DNA of 64,000 nucleotides from the NCBI RefSeq assembly GCF_000733775.1, contig NZ_JPOE01000002.1, positions 434,001 through 498,000 on the forward strand, written 5' to 3'. Shown piece by piece: positions 11,932-21,994 of the stretch (position 1 is its first letter; every line of letters starts with the position of its first letter). The DNA comes from Thiomonas sp. FB-Cd (GTDB taxonomy: Bacteria; Pseudomonadota; Gammaproteobacteria; Burkholderiales; Burkholderiaceae_C). Position numbers and translations under genes: made by a program. The notes below the pieces were generated by a model. The model saw nothing but the letters and a program-made list of their open reading frames with translations, was not told the DNA's origin and did not search any database.

Positions 11932-13062
11932 TCAAACTGTAGTGAGGGCCACTTGCAACGCGCTGATGCAGCGGGCGTTCTCGGCCTGCGTGCCCACGGA
12001 AATGCGCAACCACGAACCCAATCCATAATTGGCGACGGGACGCACGATCACGCCCTTGTTGAGCAATTCGGCGTTGACGCGCGCGCCCGCCTGGTCGTCG
12101 TCGCCCACACGCACCAGCACAAAATTGCCATAGGAGGGGATGTAGCGCAGACCCATCGCGTCAAAAGCCTGTGTCAATTGGGCCATGCCCCTACGATTGG
12201 TGTCGACGGATCGATCGAGAAAATCTTGATCCTTCAGGCTGGCAATTGCCGCGGCCTGCGCCACGGTGCTTGTGTTGAACGCTGAGCGCACGCGGTTGAG
12301 CACATCGGCCAGGGCGGGCTGTGCGGCCGCATAGCCTAGGCGTAGGCCCGCCAAGCCGTAGGCCTTGGAGAACGTGCGGGACACCACCAGGTTCGGATGC
12401 TCGCGCAGCAGTGCGATGCTGTCCGTGCGCAAAGCCGGATCAATATATTCGATATAGGCCTCGTCGAGTACCACGACCACGTTGGCGGGGACCTGCTTCA
12501 TGAATGCGGCGATGGCGTCATGCGAGGCCAGCGTGCCTGTGGGGTTGTTTGGATTGGCCACGTACACGAGCCGCGTATCGCGCTCAATGGCGGCTGCCAT
12601 CGCGGGCAAATCATGGCCGTAGCTCTTTGCCGGCACCACGTGATGACGCGCGCCAGCCTGCTGCACCGCAAGGGCGTAGACGATGAAGCTGTATTGCGAG
12701 TACACGCACGAGTCCGCCTCGCTCAGCAGGGCACGCGCTGCCATCTCGAGAATGTCGCTGGAGCCGTGACCCAGGATGATCCAGTCAGCCGGCACGCGCA
12801 GATGCGTTGCGAGCGCCTGACGCAAAGCGTAACCGTCGTTGTCGGGGTAGCGTGCAGTTTCGCCCAGGGCGTCGACGACGGCTTGTCGGGCCTTGGACGA
12901 CATGCCCAGCGGATTCTCGTTCGAGGCAAGCTTGACGATATTCGCCTCATCCATGCCAATCTCACGGGCCACTTGCCCGATCGGGCGCCCCCCCACGTAG
13001 GGTGATATCGTGCGGACATACTCTGTGCCCCATTGCGGGCGCGCGTTTGTGGTGGATGACAT
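11932..13062 (-). CDS. hisC: histidinol-phosphate / aromatic aminotransferase
   Basis: PLP-dependent class II aminotransferase of 376 residues. The family motifs are visible: KLASNENPLG near residue 45, YVANPNNPTG, the aspartate region LDEAYIEY, and the PLP lysine motif RTFSKAYGLAGLRLGY. The homologue placed between pheA and tyrA in Burkholderiales may act on aromatic keto acids as well as imidazole-acetol phosphate; the sequence cannot tell which. The ATG at 13062 was chosen. A TTG at 13101 overlaps the pheA stop as TTGA and would add 13 residues. Confidence 0.92.
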   Translation of the reverse strand: MSSTTNARPQWGTEYVRTISPYVGGRPIGQVAREIGMDEANIVKLASNENPLGMSSKARQAVVDALGETARYPDNDGYALRQALATHLRVPADWIILGHGSSDILEMAARALLSEADSCVYSQYSFIVYALAVQQAGARHHVVPAKSYGHDLPAMAAAIERDTRLVYVANPNNPTGTLASHDAIAAFMKQVPANVVVVLDEAYIEYIDPALRTDSIALLREHPNLVVSRTFSKAYGLAGLRLGYAAAQPALADVLNRVRSAFNTSTVAQAAAIASLKDQDFLDRSVDTNRRGMAQLTQAFDAMGLRYIPSYGNFVLVRVGDDDQAGARVNAELLNKGVIVRPVANYGLGSWLRISVGTQAENARCISALQVALTTV

Positions 13063-13097
13063 CGCTCGGGATGAAAAGTGGTGAGAAGTCCGGAGGG

Positions 13098-14171
13098 TCA
13101 ATCCTGCCAGACGGGATATGAGCCAAGTTGTTTGAAAAATGCGCAGCGGTCGCGCAGATCCTCAAGGGCGGCGTGCACCGCGGAATCTTCGCTGTGGCCT
13201 TCAATATCCACGTAGAAGACGTATTCCCAACCTCCAGAGCGGGCTGGGCGGGATTCAAAGCGGGTCATGCTCACCCCATGGTCGGCCAATGGTTTGAGCA
13301 TTGCCACCATGGCGCCGGCGCGGTTCGGAACCGCGAGAATCAGGCTGGTGCGGTCGTGGCCGGTTGGTTTCGCGCCATGGGGCCCAAGCACGATAAAGCG
13401 TGTGCGATTTTCAACTTCGTCCTGAATATGCGCGGCCGCTACGTGCAAACCGTAAAGCGAAGCCGCTTGCTCGCCGGCGAGGGCGGCCAGACGCTCATCG
13501 GCTGCCGCTAGGCGCGCGCCCTCGGCATTGCTTGACACAGCGCGACGTTCCACGCCAGGCAAGTGCGTGTCCAACCACTGGCGGCACTGGGACAGTGCCT
13601 GTGGATGCGCAAGGACTGCTGAGATGCCGTCCAGGCCCGGGTGCTTGCGCAGGAGATTGTGGTGGATGGCCAAGCTGATCTCGCCACAAATTTGCACCGG
13701 ATGCGTCAGCAGCAGGTCCAGCGTTCGGGCGACTGCGCCCTCGGTCGAGTTCTCGATGGCGACTATGGCGTAGGCGCACGCGCCACTCAGCTGCTTGCGG
13801 AAAACCTCGTCCAGGTTCGCACACGCGACGAAGTCTCCACTGGAGCCAAAAAATCGGCGCGCCGCCTCCTCGCTGTACGTGCCCTCGGGGCCGAGAAAGG
13901 CCACCAACTGCCGCGCCTCAAGTGCACGGCAGGCTGACATGATCTCACGCCAAACGGCGGCCAGGCCATCATCCAACAGTGGTCCGCTATTGGCACTCTG
14001 CACCTTCTCGATGACTTCACGCTCGCGCTCAGGTCGGAATACGGGTAGCCCGAGCCGATGCTTTAGGCGCCCGATTTCTTGCGCCAGCCGAGCCCGTTGG
14101 TTCAGAAGATCAAGCAACTGTTGATCCAGCGCATCAATGCGCTCGCGAAGGGGAAGAAAGTCGGTATCCAT
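13098..14171 (-). CDS. pheA: bifunctional chorismate mutase / prephenate dehydratase
   Basis: P-protein of phenylalanine synthesis: chorismate to prephenate to phenylpyruvate. The 357-residue product has an N-terminal AroQ chorismate mutase (residues about 6-90, LRERIDALDQQLLDLLNQR), a prephenate dehydratase (about 95-275, FLGPEGTYSEEAA and the IAIENSTEG-like VAIENSTEGAVARTLD), and a C-terminal ACT domain with the ESRPAR phenylalanine-binding motif. Feedback inhibition by phenylalanine is expected from the ACT domain. It lies 15 bases after serC. Confidence 0.96.
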   Translation of the reverse strand: MDTDFLPLRERIDALDQQLLDLLNQRARLAQEIGRLKHRLGLPVFRPEREREVIEKVQSANSGPLLDDGLAAVWREIMSACRALEARQLVAFLGPEGTYSEEAARRFFGSSGDFVACANLDEVFRKQLSGACAYAIVAIENSTEGAVARTLDLLLTHPVQICGEISLAIHHNLLRKHPGLDGISAVLAHPQALSQCRQWLDTHLPGVERRAVSSNAEGARLAAADERLAALAGEQAASLYGLHVAAAHIQDEVENRTRFIVLGPHGAKPTGHDRTSLILAVPNRAGAMVAMLKPLADHGVSMTRFESRPARSGGWEYVFYVDIEGHSEDSAVHAALEDLRDRCAFFKQLGSYPVWQD

Positions 14172-14186
14172 GAACAGGAGGGTCTT

Positions 14187-15284
14187 TCAGTGGCTGCGCT
14201 CGAACTCGCGCATGTAGGCAACCAGCGCCTGTACGCCGGACAGCGGCATGGCGTTGTAGATGCTGGCGCGCATGCCACCTACGGATTTGTGCCCCTTGAG
14301 CTGCAGAAGACCACGCTCCACGGCACCTTGCAGAAATGGCTCATTGAGGCGTTCGTCACGCAGAAAGAACGGCACGTTCATGCGGGAGCGGCATGCCGGA
14401 TTGACGCGATTCGCAAACAGGGCAGATTCGTCAATGCAGCGGTACAGCAAGTCAGCCTTCTTGCGGTTGCGTTCGGCGATGGCGGCAATGCCTGTAAGAC
14501 CTTCCTCTGCCTGGCGCTTGAGCCACCGAAATACAAGCCCGGCGATGTAGATGGCGTAGGTCGGCGGGGTGTTGTACATTGAGTTGTTCTTGGCAACAAC
14601 GGAGTAATCGAAGGCGCTCGGGCAGACGGGCAGGGCGTGCCCGAGCATTTCTCGGTGCACGATAACCAGTGTGAGCCCGGCGGGGCCGATGTTCTTCTGC
14701 GCGCCGGCGTAGATGCATGCGTGTGCACCCACATCAATGGGCCGCGACAATATCGAGGACGACATGTCGGCTACCAGCGGTAGGGAAAATTGCGACGGCA
14801 GATCGTGGAATTCCACACCGTCAATGGTCTCGTTCGCACAATAGTGCAAATATTGGGCCTCAGCCCGTGGCTTCCACTGCGAGAAGGCGGGAATCGTGCT
14901 GTAGTTGACGGTTTCATGGGCATTAATGACCAACTGCACGTCGCAGTACTTGCGTGCCTCAAGTTGGCTTTTTTGCGACCATGACCCCGTGACGACGTAA
15001 TCTGCCTTGGCCCCGCGTGACAGATTCAGCGGCACGATGGCGTTTTCGGCCAGCGCACCGCCCTGCATGAACAGCACGTGGTATTCGGCCGAAATCCCCA
15101 GTAGTTCCCGAAGGTCCGCTTCAGCCTGCGCAATGATGCGTCCGAACTGTGGACCCCGGTGGCTCATTTCCATAACGCTCATGCCGCTGCCTTGCCAGTC
15201 GAGCATCTCGGCGGCAGCCTGTTGCAGAACTTCCTCGGGTATCGCAGCTGGGCCTGCGGAAAAGTTGTAGGGGCGGGCTGACAT
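14187..15284 (-). CDS. serC: phosphoserine aminotransferase
   Basis: PLP enzyme that makes phosphoserine for serine synthesis and acts in pyridoxine synthesis. The 365-residue product begins with the typical SerC N-terminus ([17 protein letters not shown]) from the ATG at 15284. The longer open frame upstream overlaps gyrA and is rejected. The PLP lysine motif is [11 protein letters not shown]. It starts 16 bases after the gyrA stop. Confidence 0.96.
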   Translation of the reverse strand: MSARPYNFSAGPAAIPEEVLQQAAAEMLDWQGSGMSVMEMSHRGPQFGRIIAQAEADLRELLGISAEYHVLFMQGGALAENAIVPLNLSRGAKADYVVTGSWSQKSQLEARKYCDVQLVINAHETVNYSTIPAFSQWKPRAEAQYLHYCANETIDGVEFHDLPSQFSLPLVADMSSSILSRPIDVGAHACIYAGAQKNIGPAGLTLVIVHREMLGHALPVCPSAFDYSVVAKNNSMYNTPPTYAIYIAGLVFRWLKRQAEEGLTGIAAIAERNRKKADLLYRCIDESALFANRVNPACRSRMNVPFFLRDERLNEPFLQGAVERGLLQLKGHKSVGGMRASIYNAMPLSGVQALVAYMREFERSH

Positions 15285-15300
15285 GGCAGTTGTGGTCGCT

Positions 15301-17892
15301 TTAGGCTTCGTCGGAAGGCAACGCAGCGCCGGGTCCGGCGTCGTCGGATTGCGCGTCGGATTCGGCCACGCGCTGCACACCGATAAGATTGGCTTTGTCG
15401 TCGAGCGCAATCAGTGTCACACCCTGCGTGGCGCGGCCGAGTTCGCGAATTTCCGCGACTCGGGTGCGCACTAGCACGCCAGTGTCCGTAATCAGCATGA
15501 TTTCATCGTCTGGGCGTACCAGGCAAGCGGCGACGACCTTCCCGTTGCGTTCGCTCGTCTGGATTGCGATCATGCCCTTGGTGCCGCGGCCATGGCGGGT
15601 GTATTCGCCAATGGGGGTGCGCTTGCCATAGCCGTTTTCCGTGGCGGTCAGCACACTTTGGCTTTCATCCTCGGCGACGAGCATGGCAATTACCTGCTGC
15701 CCATCCTCCAGGTGCATGCCGCGTACGCCGCGCGCCTCACGGCCCATGGGGCGTACGTCGTTTTCGTCGAAGCGCACGGCCTTGCCGGCATCGGAGAAGA
15801 GCATCACGTCATGCTTGCCATCAGTGATGGCCACACCAACCAAATAGTCATCGTCGTCAAGGCCGCAGGCGATGATGCCGGCGGTACGGCGGTTGGCGAA
15901 GGCCGCCACTGGTGTCTTCTTCACGGTACCCCGCGCAGTGGCCATGAACACGAAATGGTCCTCGTCGAATGCCTTGACTGGTAGCACTGCGGTGATCTTT
16001 TCACCTTCGGTCAGCGGAAAGAGGTTCACCAGCGGCCTGCCGCGTGAGCCACGGCCGCCCTGCGGCACCTCATACACTTTCATCCAGTACACGCGCCCAC
16101 GATTCGAAAAGCAGAGCAGCATGTCGTGGGTGTTGGCCACGAATAGCTGGTCGATCCAGTCATCTTCCTTGGTTCCGGTGGCGAGCTTGCCGCGGCCACC
16201 GCGCCGCTGGGCCCGGTATTCGTCAACCGGCTGACTTTTCACGTAGCCCACATGAGAAATCGTCACCACCATCTCCTGCGGGGCGATGAGGTCTTCAATG
16301 TCGAGCTCGGTGGCATTAGGTTCGATGGTCGAGCGCCGTGCGTCGTTGAACTCGCCCTTCAGAGCTGTCAGTTCGTCGGCGATGATTTGAGTGATGCGCT
16401 CGGGCCGCGCAAGGATGTCAAGGAGATCGGCAATCTGCGCCATCACGTCCTTGTATTCCTGCACGATCTTGTCCTGCTCCAGCCCTGTGAGGCGCTGCAG
16501 TCGCATCTGCAGAATCTCCTGCGCCTGCACGTCCGACAGATGGTAGCCGGCGGGCTTCAAGCCATAGCGAGGATCGAGGTCGCTCGGCTGGAAGTCCTGC
16601 GGATTGCCTTCAACGCGCGCAAGCATGGCGCGGGCCTCACCCGGTTCCCAGACTTCGGCGAGCAGTCGTTCCTTCGCAATGGGCGGGGTTGGCGCAGCCT
16701 TGATCAGTTCGATCATCCGGTCCAGATTGGCTAGTGCCACGGCAAGGCCTTCGAGGACATGGCCGCGCTCGCGAGCCTTGCGCAACTCAAACACACTCCG
16801 GCGGTTGATGACTTCGCGCCGATGCTGCAGGAAGGATTGCAGCATCTGTTTGAGGTTGAGCAGGCGCGGCTGGCCGTCGACCAGGCACACCATGTTCACG
16901 CCGAACGTATCCTGCAACTGGGTTTGCTTGTACAGCTTGTTGAGCACCACTTCGGCAAGTTCGCCGCGCTTAAGCTCAATCACCACGCGCATGCCGGATT
17001 TATCCGACTCGTCCTGAATGTGGCTGATCCCCTCAAGCTTTTTCTCCTGCACCAGCTCAGCGATGCGCTCCAGCAGGGTGCGCTTGTTCACCTGGTAGGG
17101 CAGTTCGTCGATGATGATGGCTTGACGTTGGCTGCGCTCGATGTCCTCGAAATGGCAGCTCGCACGCATGATTACCCGACCCCGTCCGGTGCGGTAAGCC
17201 TCGCGGACCCCACTGAGCCCATAGATGATGCCCGCAGTCGGAAAATCAGGCGCTGGAATATGTTGCATCAACTCCTCGACGTCCGCCTCGGGATGTCGCA
17301 GCAGGTGCTGGCAACCATTGATGATCTCCCCCAGGTTGTGAGGCGGAATGTTCGTGGCCATCCCCACCGCGATGCCTGCCGATCCGTTGAGCAGCAGATT
17401 AGGGATGCGCGCTGGCAGAACCAGCGGCTCCTGCTCCGAGCCGTCGTAATTGGGGCCGAAGTTGACGGTTTCCTTGTCAATGTCGGCCAGCATCTCATGC
17501 GCGATCTTCGAAAGACGGATTTCCGTGTAGCGCATCGCTGCCGCATTGTCGCCATCAACGGAACCGAAATTGCCCTGGCCGTCCACCAGCATGTAGCGCA
17601 GCGAGAAATTCTGTGCCATGCGAACGATGGTGTCATAGACAGATTGGTCACCGTGCGGGTGGTATTTACCGATCACATCGCCCACGATACGGGCAGACTT
17701 CTTGTAAGGGCGGTTCCACGAATTGCTCAACTCATGCATCGCAAATAGCACGCGCCGGTGCACCGGTTTCAAACCGTCGCGCACATCGGGTAAGGCACGC
17801 CCGACAATCACGCTCATCGCGTAATCCAGGTAAGAGCGGCGCATTTCTTCTTCCAGGCTGACCGGAAGGGTTTCTTTGGCGTAGGCGGACAT
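15301..17892 (-). CDS. gyrA: DNA gyrase subunit A
   Basis: Type II topoisomerase subunit that cuts and rejoins DNA; partner of GyrB. The 863-residue product has the winged-helix core with catalytic tyrosine at residue 122 (MRYTEIR). The GyrA-box QRRGGRG marks the C-terminal beta-pinwheel. In the quinolone-binding stretch ([10 protein letters not shown]), residue 83 is glutamine where E. coli has serine and many betaproteobacteria have threonine; Asp87 is kept. Gene order gyrA-serC-pheA is conserved in Burkholderiales. Confidence 0.98.
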   Translation of the reverse strand: MSAYAKETLPVSLEEEMRRSYLDYAMSVIVGRALPDVRDGLKPVHRRVLFAMHELSNSWNRPYKKSARIVGDVIGKYHPHGDQSVYDTIVRMAQNFSLRYMLVDGQGNFGSVDGDNAAAMRYTEIRLSKIAHEMLADIDKETVNFGPNYDGSEQEPLVLPARIPNLLLNGSAGIAVGMATNIPPHNLGEIINGCQHLLRHPEADVEELMQHIPAPDFPTAGIIYGLSGVREAYRTGRGRVIMRASCHFEDIERSQRQAIIIDELPYQVNKRTLLERIAELVQEKKLEGISHIQDESDKSGMRVVIELKRGELAEVVLNKLYKQTQLQDTFGVNMVCLVDGQPRLLNLKQMLQSFLQHRREVINRRSVFELRKARERGHVLEGLAVALANLDRMIELIKAAPTPPIAKERLLAEVWEPGEARAMLARVEGNPQDFQPSDLDPRYGLKPAGYHLSDVQAQEILQMRLQRLTGLEQDKIVQEYKDVMAQIADLLDILARPERITQIIADELTALKGEFNDARRSTIEPNATELDIEDLIAPQEMVVTISHVGYVKSQPVDEYRAQRRGGRGKLATGTKEDDWIDQLFVANTHDMLLCFSNRGRVYWMKVYEVPQGGRGSRGRPLVNLFPLTEGEKITAVLPVKAFDEDHFVFMATARGTVKKTPVAAFANRRTAGIIACGLDDDDYLVGVAITDGKHDVMLFSDAGKAVRFDENDVRPMGREARGVRGMHLEDGQQVIAMLVAEDESQSVLTATENGYGKRTPIGEYTRHGRGTKGMIAIQTSERNGKVVAACLVRPDDEIMLITDTGVLVRTRVAEIRELGRATQGVTLIALDDKANLIGVQRVAESDAQSDDAGPGAALPSDEA

Positions 17893-18207
17893 TCGGGACC
17901 CAGTACAGGGCGCCGCCGCAAGTTTCAGAGCGCGGCGCCAATAAAAATCAAGCCTTCAATGGTAGCAGCGCGGGTTGGGATACCAGCAGGGCACCCAAAG
18001 GCTAAATCGCTGCTCGGTGGGGCGCAGCGAGTGACAAAGAGTGTGTGTGCCGCAGAGCCATCAAAGTACTCGTCGCTGTGGCAGAATTGAAACTGCAGGT
18101 GGTTGATCAGGGCCTTCCCTTGCGGCCTCCCTATAAATATGAGGCTTGACGGCTTATGATGTGTGTATAAGATTGATTGCGGTCCTTACTTTTGAAAGGA
18201 AAGAACG
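17893..18207. promoter_or_regulatory. divergent gyrA / ompA promoter region
   Basis: These 315 bases separate divergent genes and hold no protein gene. Two elements are visible. A perfect 8-bp hairpin (GGCGCCGC at 17909-17916 with GCGGCGCC at 17932-17939) lies in the probable gyrA leader, 16 bases before its start. Upstream of ompA a possible -35 (TTGACG, 18146) and a -10-like TATAAG (18166) occur, but their 14-base spacing is short, so the promoter call is weak. A clear ribosome binding site (AAGGAAAG) precedes ompA. Confidence 0.45.
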
Positions 18208-18891
18208 ATGATTAAAGCCAACAAATTCGCAAAACTTTTGATAGTGTCCGCGCTTGCCGCCTCTGCGACGACGGTTGCCTTCGCTCAGGACGCCACAACC
18301 ATTGACAATTGGCAGAACCCGTTTGGCCTGGATTGGAAAAACGGCGACAACTCCCTGTGCTGGCGTGACAATTTCTGGACCCCGGCTACCGCCGCCCAGG
18401 GCTGCGACGGCGCCATTGTTGCTAAGGCGGCACCGGCACCAGCCCCGGCACCAGTGCCCGAAGCTGCTCCGGCACCCGCTCCGGCCCCTGCTCCGGTTCC
18501 GGTAAGCGAGAAGGTGACTTACTCGGCGGATGCGTTCTTCCAGTTTGACAAGGCCGTATTGCAACCTGCAGGCAAACAGGCATTGGATGATCTGGCTGAG
18601 AAAATCAAGGCCGTCAATCTTGAAACTGTGGTTTCCACCGGTTACACAGATAGCTTCGGTAGCGTTGCATACAACCAGAAGCTTTCCGTGCGCCGTGCTG
18701 AAGCGGTCAAGGCCTATTTGGTAAGCAAGGGCATTCCAGCCGACAAGATCTACATCGAAGGTAAGGGCAAGACTGACTTCCGCGTCGACCCGAAGAGCTG
18801 CAAAGGCACGTTCAAGATGCGTGTCGAGTGCCAAGCTCCAAACCGCCGCGCTGTGGTCGAGATCGTTGGCTCCCACACCGTGACTCAGTGA
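18208..18891 (+). CDS. ompA: OmpA-family outer membrane protein
   Basis: Predicted periplasm-facing outer-membrane-associated protein that binds peptidoglycan. The 227-residue product has a signal peptide (cleavage after AFA, about residue 26) and a short mature segment with two cysteines. An Ala-Pro-rich hinge follows (about residues 73-100), then a C-terminal OmpA domain with TGYTDSFG and YNQKLSVRRAEAV, which carry the peptidoglycan-contacting Asp and Arg. The eight-strand barrel of E. coli OmpA is absent; only about 45 residues precede the hinge. Similar short proteins are found upstream of ubiG in Burkholderiales. Strong RBS and an intrinsic terminator suggest high, monocistronic expression. 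Confidence 0.92.
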   Translation: MIKANKFAKLLIVSALAASATTVAFAQDATTIDNWQNPFGLDWKNGDNSLCWRDNFWTPATAAQGCDGAIVAKAAPAPAPAPVPEAAPAPAPAPAPVPVSEKVTYSADAFFQFDKAVLQPAGKQALDDLAEKIKAVNLETVVSTGYTDSFGSVAYNQKLSVRRAEAVKAYLVSKGIPADKIYIEGKGKTDFRVDPKSCKGTFKMRVECQAPNRRAVVEIVGSHTVTQ

Positions 18892-18911
18892 GTTGGTGTT
18901 GGGATGCAAAC

Positions 18912-18935
18912 AACCCCGCTACGGCGGGGTTTTTT
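18912..18935 (+). terminator. intrinsic terminator after ompA
   Basis: A 6-bp GC stem (CCCCGC/GCGGGG, extended by AA/TT) with a TACG tetraloop is followed by six T residues, starting 20 bases after the ompA stop. Confidence 0.9.
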
Positions 18936-19014
18936 CATGGGTTGCGCATGGGTGCATGGCGGTGTCATACTTTTTAATTGGTAACTGATCGCTTTCTCCG
19001 AATCGGGTCTCTTG

Positions 19015-19710
19015 ATGAATGCTGAAGCCTCGGAACTGAAAAAATTTGCTGATGCCGCTCACCGTTGGTGGGATTTGGACGGGGAATTCAAGCCATTGCA
19101 CGATATCAATCCCATTCGCCTGGATTGGATCGCCGGCCATGCAAGTCTACGGGGGGCCCGAGTGTTGGACATTGGCTGTGGTGGAGGAATCCTCAGCGAG
19201 TCCATGTCAGCTCAAGGGGCAGAAGTGACGGGGATTGACCTTGGCGACAAGGCGTTGAAGGTGGCCCGTTTGCATGCATTGGAAGCCGGGATCAAAGTTG
19301 ATTACCGGCTTGTGTCCGCGGAGCAACTGGCCGCCGAGCAGCCGCGAAGCTTCGACGTGGTGTGCTGTATGGAAATGCTCGAGCATGTGCCGCGCCCAGC
19401 ATCCATCGTGCAGGCGGCGGCCGAGCTGGTGCGCCCCGGAGGCTATGTTTTTTTCTCGACCATCAACCGCAATGCAAAGGCATTTGCGCTTGCAATACTC
19501 GGTGCCGAATACCTGTTGCGCATGCTTCCCAAGGGGACGCACGAATATGCGAAGTTCATCCGCCCCAGTGAGCTTGCCGCATGGGCACGGCGAGCGGGCC
19601 TCGATCCGGTGGAATTCAAGGGTCTCGAGGTCAGTCTTCTCGATCGCAGCTTCCGGCTAGGAAGGGACGTGGACGTGAACTATTTCCTCGCGTGCAGGCG
19701 ACCCGCATGA
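19015..19710 (+). CDS. ubiG: ubiquinone O-methyltransferase UbiG
   Basis: SAM-dependent enzyme that does both O-methylations in ubiquinone synthesis. The 231-residue product has the UbiG N-terminus (KFADAAHRWWDLDGEFKPLH, INPIRLDWI) and the SAM motif VLDIGCGGGILSESMS. The C-terminal segment THEYAKFIRPSEL is typical. The ATG at 19015 was preferred over a TTG just before. Its stop overlaps the gph start (ATGA). It complements the ubiTUV genes at 47-50 kb. Confidence 0.96.
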   Translation: MNAEASELKKFADAAHRWWDLDGEFKPLHDINPIRLDWIAGHASLRGARVLDIGCGGGILSESMSAQGAEVTGIDLGDKALKVARLHALEAGIKVDYRLVSAEQLAAEQPRSFDVVCCMEMLEHVPRPASIVQAAAELVRPGGYVFFSTINRNAKAFALAILGAEYLLRMLPKGTHEYAKFIRPSELAAWARRAGLDPVEFKGLEVSLLDRSFRLGRDVDVNYFLACRRPA

Positions 19711-20366
19711 CCGGTGTATACAAGGCGATCCTGTTCGATCTTGATGGGACATTTGCTGATACGGCACCAGATCTTGCTGCGGCAGTAAATCGCATGCGCA
19801 TGGATCGCGGTTTGCCCGCGTTGCCAGTCAAGGAACTGCGTCCCATGGCCTCTCACGGGGCCCGGGGGTTGCTCCAGATAGGCTTTGCGACGACACCGGG
19901 GGATTCGGGCTACGAGGCCTTGCGCGACGAGTTTCTTCGCAACTATGCCGAGAATATCTGCGTGGATACGCAGCTTTTTCCGGGTGTCGACCAGGTACTT
20001 GGGTATTTGGATCGACACGCTATCCCTTGGGGTATTGTGACCAATAAGATCGCAAGCCTCACGCTCGCTTTGCTCGACGCCCTGCGTCTGCCCTCCCGGC
20101 CTGCATGTGTCGTCAGCGGCGACACGACCGCCCATCCCAAGCCGGCTCCTGATCCTTTGCTGCATGCGGCAGCGATGATCGGCATTGCGCCGGCGCAATG
20201 CCTTTATCTTGGGGATGATCTACGTGACATGCAGTCCGCCCAGTCTGCGGGTATGGGCGCTGCAGCGGCGGCGTACGGTTACTGCGGTCAGCAGGAACCA
20301 CGGAGTTGGGGAGCACACTATGTTCTAGAGCAGCCCGAACAATTGCTCTACCTGGGCTTGGTGTAA
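19707..20366 (+). CDS. gph: phosphoglycolate phosphatase (HAD family)
   Basis: Predicted to dephosphorylate 2-phosphoglycolate produced in DNA repair or by Rubisco. The 219-residue HAD hydrolase has motif I FDLDGTFADT, motif II VTNK and motif IV LGDDLRDM. Start at 19707 overlaps the ubiG stop by four bases, giving translational coupling; the longer upstream frame is a shadow over ubiG. The ubiG-gph pair is common in proteobacteria. Other small phosphate esters could be the true substrate. Confidence 0.9.
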   Translation: MTGVYKAILFDLDGTFADTAPDLAAAVNRMRMDRGLPALPVKELRPMASHGARGLLQIGFATTPGDSGYEALRDEFLRNYAENICVDTQLFPGVDQVLGYLDRHAIPWGIVTNKIASLTLALLDALRLPSRPACVVSGDTTAHPKPAPDPLLHAAAMIGIAPAQCLYLGDDLRDMQSAQSAGMGAAAAAYGYCGQQEPRSWGAHYVLEQPEQLLYLGLV

Positions 20367-20381
20367 CCTCAGCTGTGACAC

Positions 20382-20765
20382 CTAGACGATAGGCTCAATG
20401 TCCTTGCCATAGGGAAAGAAAGACAGGCCAGCCAGCTTGAGGTGCTGCAGGGCGAACGGAATCCCGATAATGGTCGCGGCGCAGGCTACGGCCGACACCA
20501 GGTGTCCAACTGCAAGCCACCAGCCGAACAGCACCGCCCAGATCAGATTGCCAAGTGCGCTGAAGGTGCCCGCCACGGCGCCTTCAGGTCTGTCCACAAC
20601 CCGCCTTCCAAAAGGCCAGAAACTGAAGGTGCCAATGCGAAACGCGGCGATGGCCCAAGGTATCCCAATAAGCGTGACGGAGCAAAGAAGGGCTGCGAGC
20701 CACCAAGCTATGCCCATGAGGAAGCCGCCAAAGATCAGCCAGACAATATTGCCGATAAGCCGCAT
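20382..20765 (-). CDS. yccF: YccF-family inner membrane protein
   Basis: Function unknown. The 127-residue product has two copies of the YccF domain (DUF307), each with hydrophobic helices and a GIPxA motif (TLIGIPWAIAAFR, TIIGIPFALQHLK). The ATG at 20765 starts the conserved RLIGNIVWLIFGG segment; the open frame continues 30 codons upstream but adds a charged, unconserved stretch. It is convergent with gph and downstream of wtpC. Confidence 0.88.
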   Translation of the reverse strand: MRLIGNIVWLIFGGFLMGIAWWLAALLCSVTLIGIPWAIAAFRIGTFSFWPFGRRVVDRPEGAVAGTFSALGNLIWAVLFGWWLAVGHLVSAVACAATIIGIPFALQHLKLAGLSFFPYGKDIEPIV

Positions 20766-20851
20766 GGACGAGTTGGAAGGCCAGGGACGAATGAAACGCC
20801 AAAGTCTAGCGGCTACACGGCGCCATGGGCTGCCCGCAGTATTGGCGCGTC

Positions 20852-21994
20852 TCAAAGAGGTGTGACATGTATGTCCTCTGGGTGCAGCTCGATGCGTATT
20901 GAATCACCCGGTGCAAGGCGCCATCGGCGCAACTGCCATGGCAGCACGTGGGCCATAACGACGACACCGTGGGCAAGCTCAGACTGCAGTTGGACAAAAG
21001 ATGGCAATGGCCTCATTGCCATCAGCCGAGCCTCCATCACGTTTTCCAGGTCCATCGGCGCTTGTGTGCCAGGAGTAACGATGACGTTGGCGGCGCGCAC
21101 GCACACGTGGACTTGGCTGCCCAAGCTCGGCGTGCCGTGACCGCTTTCACTTGGCGCAGCCTCTAGGTCTATACCCCCGGTCGGGCCGATGCGCACCCGT
21201 AATCGTCCTGTCGGCATGACTGCGGTAACCTTGCCGGGCCAGATGTTCTCGACATTCAGAAGCTGTGCCGTCAGCAAGTCGGCAGGGCGCGCGAACACCT
21301 CCGCAGCCGGAGCACACTGGCGCAGTTCACCCGCATGCATCACGCCCACCAATTGGCCGAGAGCCATAGCCTCCGTGGGGTCGTGCGTGACGATGATGGA
21401 TGGCGCATGGCAGCGCTGCAAATGTCGGGCCAGTTCTTCGCGCAGGGCTGGACGGGCTGAAGGGTCAATAGCGGAAAGCGGCTCGTCGAGCAGCACGATG
21501 TCGGGCATCCCAGCCAATGCCCGGGCAAGGGCCACACGCTGGCGTTCCCCTCCACTCAACTGCCCGGGTCGTCGCGCGGCTAGTGCACGCAGATTGAACC
21601 GGTCGAGTAGGGCGCCGAGGTCTTCCGAGGCGAGGCGGCCAAATTGCAGGTTTTCCGCGACGCTACGATGCGGAAATAGCGCATCGGTCTGAAATAGATA
21701 GCCGACACGGCGGGATTCGGGTGCCGCCTCCGTGCAGTCGCGCCCTGCAATCCACACCCGCCCGCCTTGCGGATCAAGGAACCCGGCAATGGTGTCGAGC
21801 AGGGTACTCTTGCCCGCACCGTTGGCACCAACCAAGGCGAGTGTCTGCCCCCGCTGCAGGCGCAGGCTGATCGGCTTGCTGCGGTAGCGACCTACTGCAG
21901 TAACAAGCCCTTGCAACTCGAGCGCGGGCCCGGGCGGCGAGGGTGCAGGGCACACTGCGTCAGCGCTGGGCAGTGCGTTCGATGCGGCGTCCAT
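20852..21994 (-). CDS. tungstate/molybdate ABC transporter ATPase (WtpC/ModC-like)
   Basis: ATPase of an oxyanion importer. The 380-residue product has Walker A GANGAGKST, the ABC signature LSGGERQRVALARAL, Walker B IVLLDEP, and a C-terminal regulatory extension with TOBE-like character (GKVTAVMPTGRLRVRIG, SQVHVCVRAANVIV). It overlaps the permease gene by 35 bases. The partner binding protein looks WtpA-like, so the most likely cargo is tungstate and/or molybdate. Confidence 0.88.
   Translation of the reverse strand: MDAASNALPSADAVCPAPSPPGPALELQGLVTAVGRYRSKPISLRLQRGQTLALVGANGAGKSTLLDTIAGFLDPQGGRVWIAGRDCTEAAPESRRVGYLFQTDALFPHRSVAENLQFGRLASEDLGALLDRFNLRALAARRPGQLSGGERQRVALARALAGMPDIVLLDEPLSAIDPSARPALREELARHLQRCHAPSIIVTHDPTEAMALGQLVGVMHAGELRQCAPAAEVFARPADLLTAQLLNVENIWPGKVTAVMPTGRLRVRIGPTGGIDLEAAPSESGHGTPSLGSQVHVCVRAANVIVTPGTQAPMDLENVMEARLMAMRPLPSFVQLQSELAHGVVVMAHVLPWQLRRWRLAPGDSIRIELHPEDIHVTPL

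Noticed and set aside
16759..17748. 329-codon plus-strand frame over gyrA
   Set aside because: Antisense shadow of gyrA with no domain.
18154..18909. 251-codon minus-strand frame over ompA
   Set aside because: It is the antisense of ompA, including its Ala-Pro repeat; no domain and the plus-strand gene has signal peptide, RBS and terminator.
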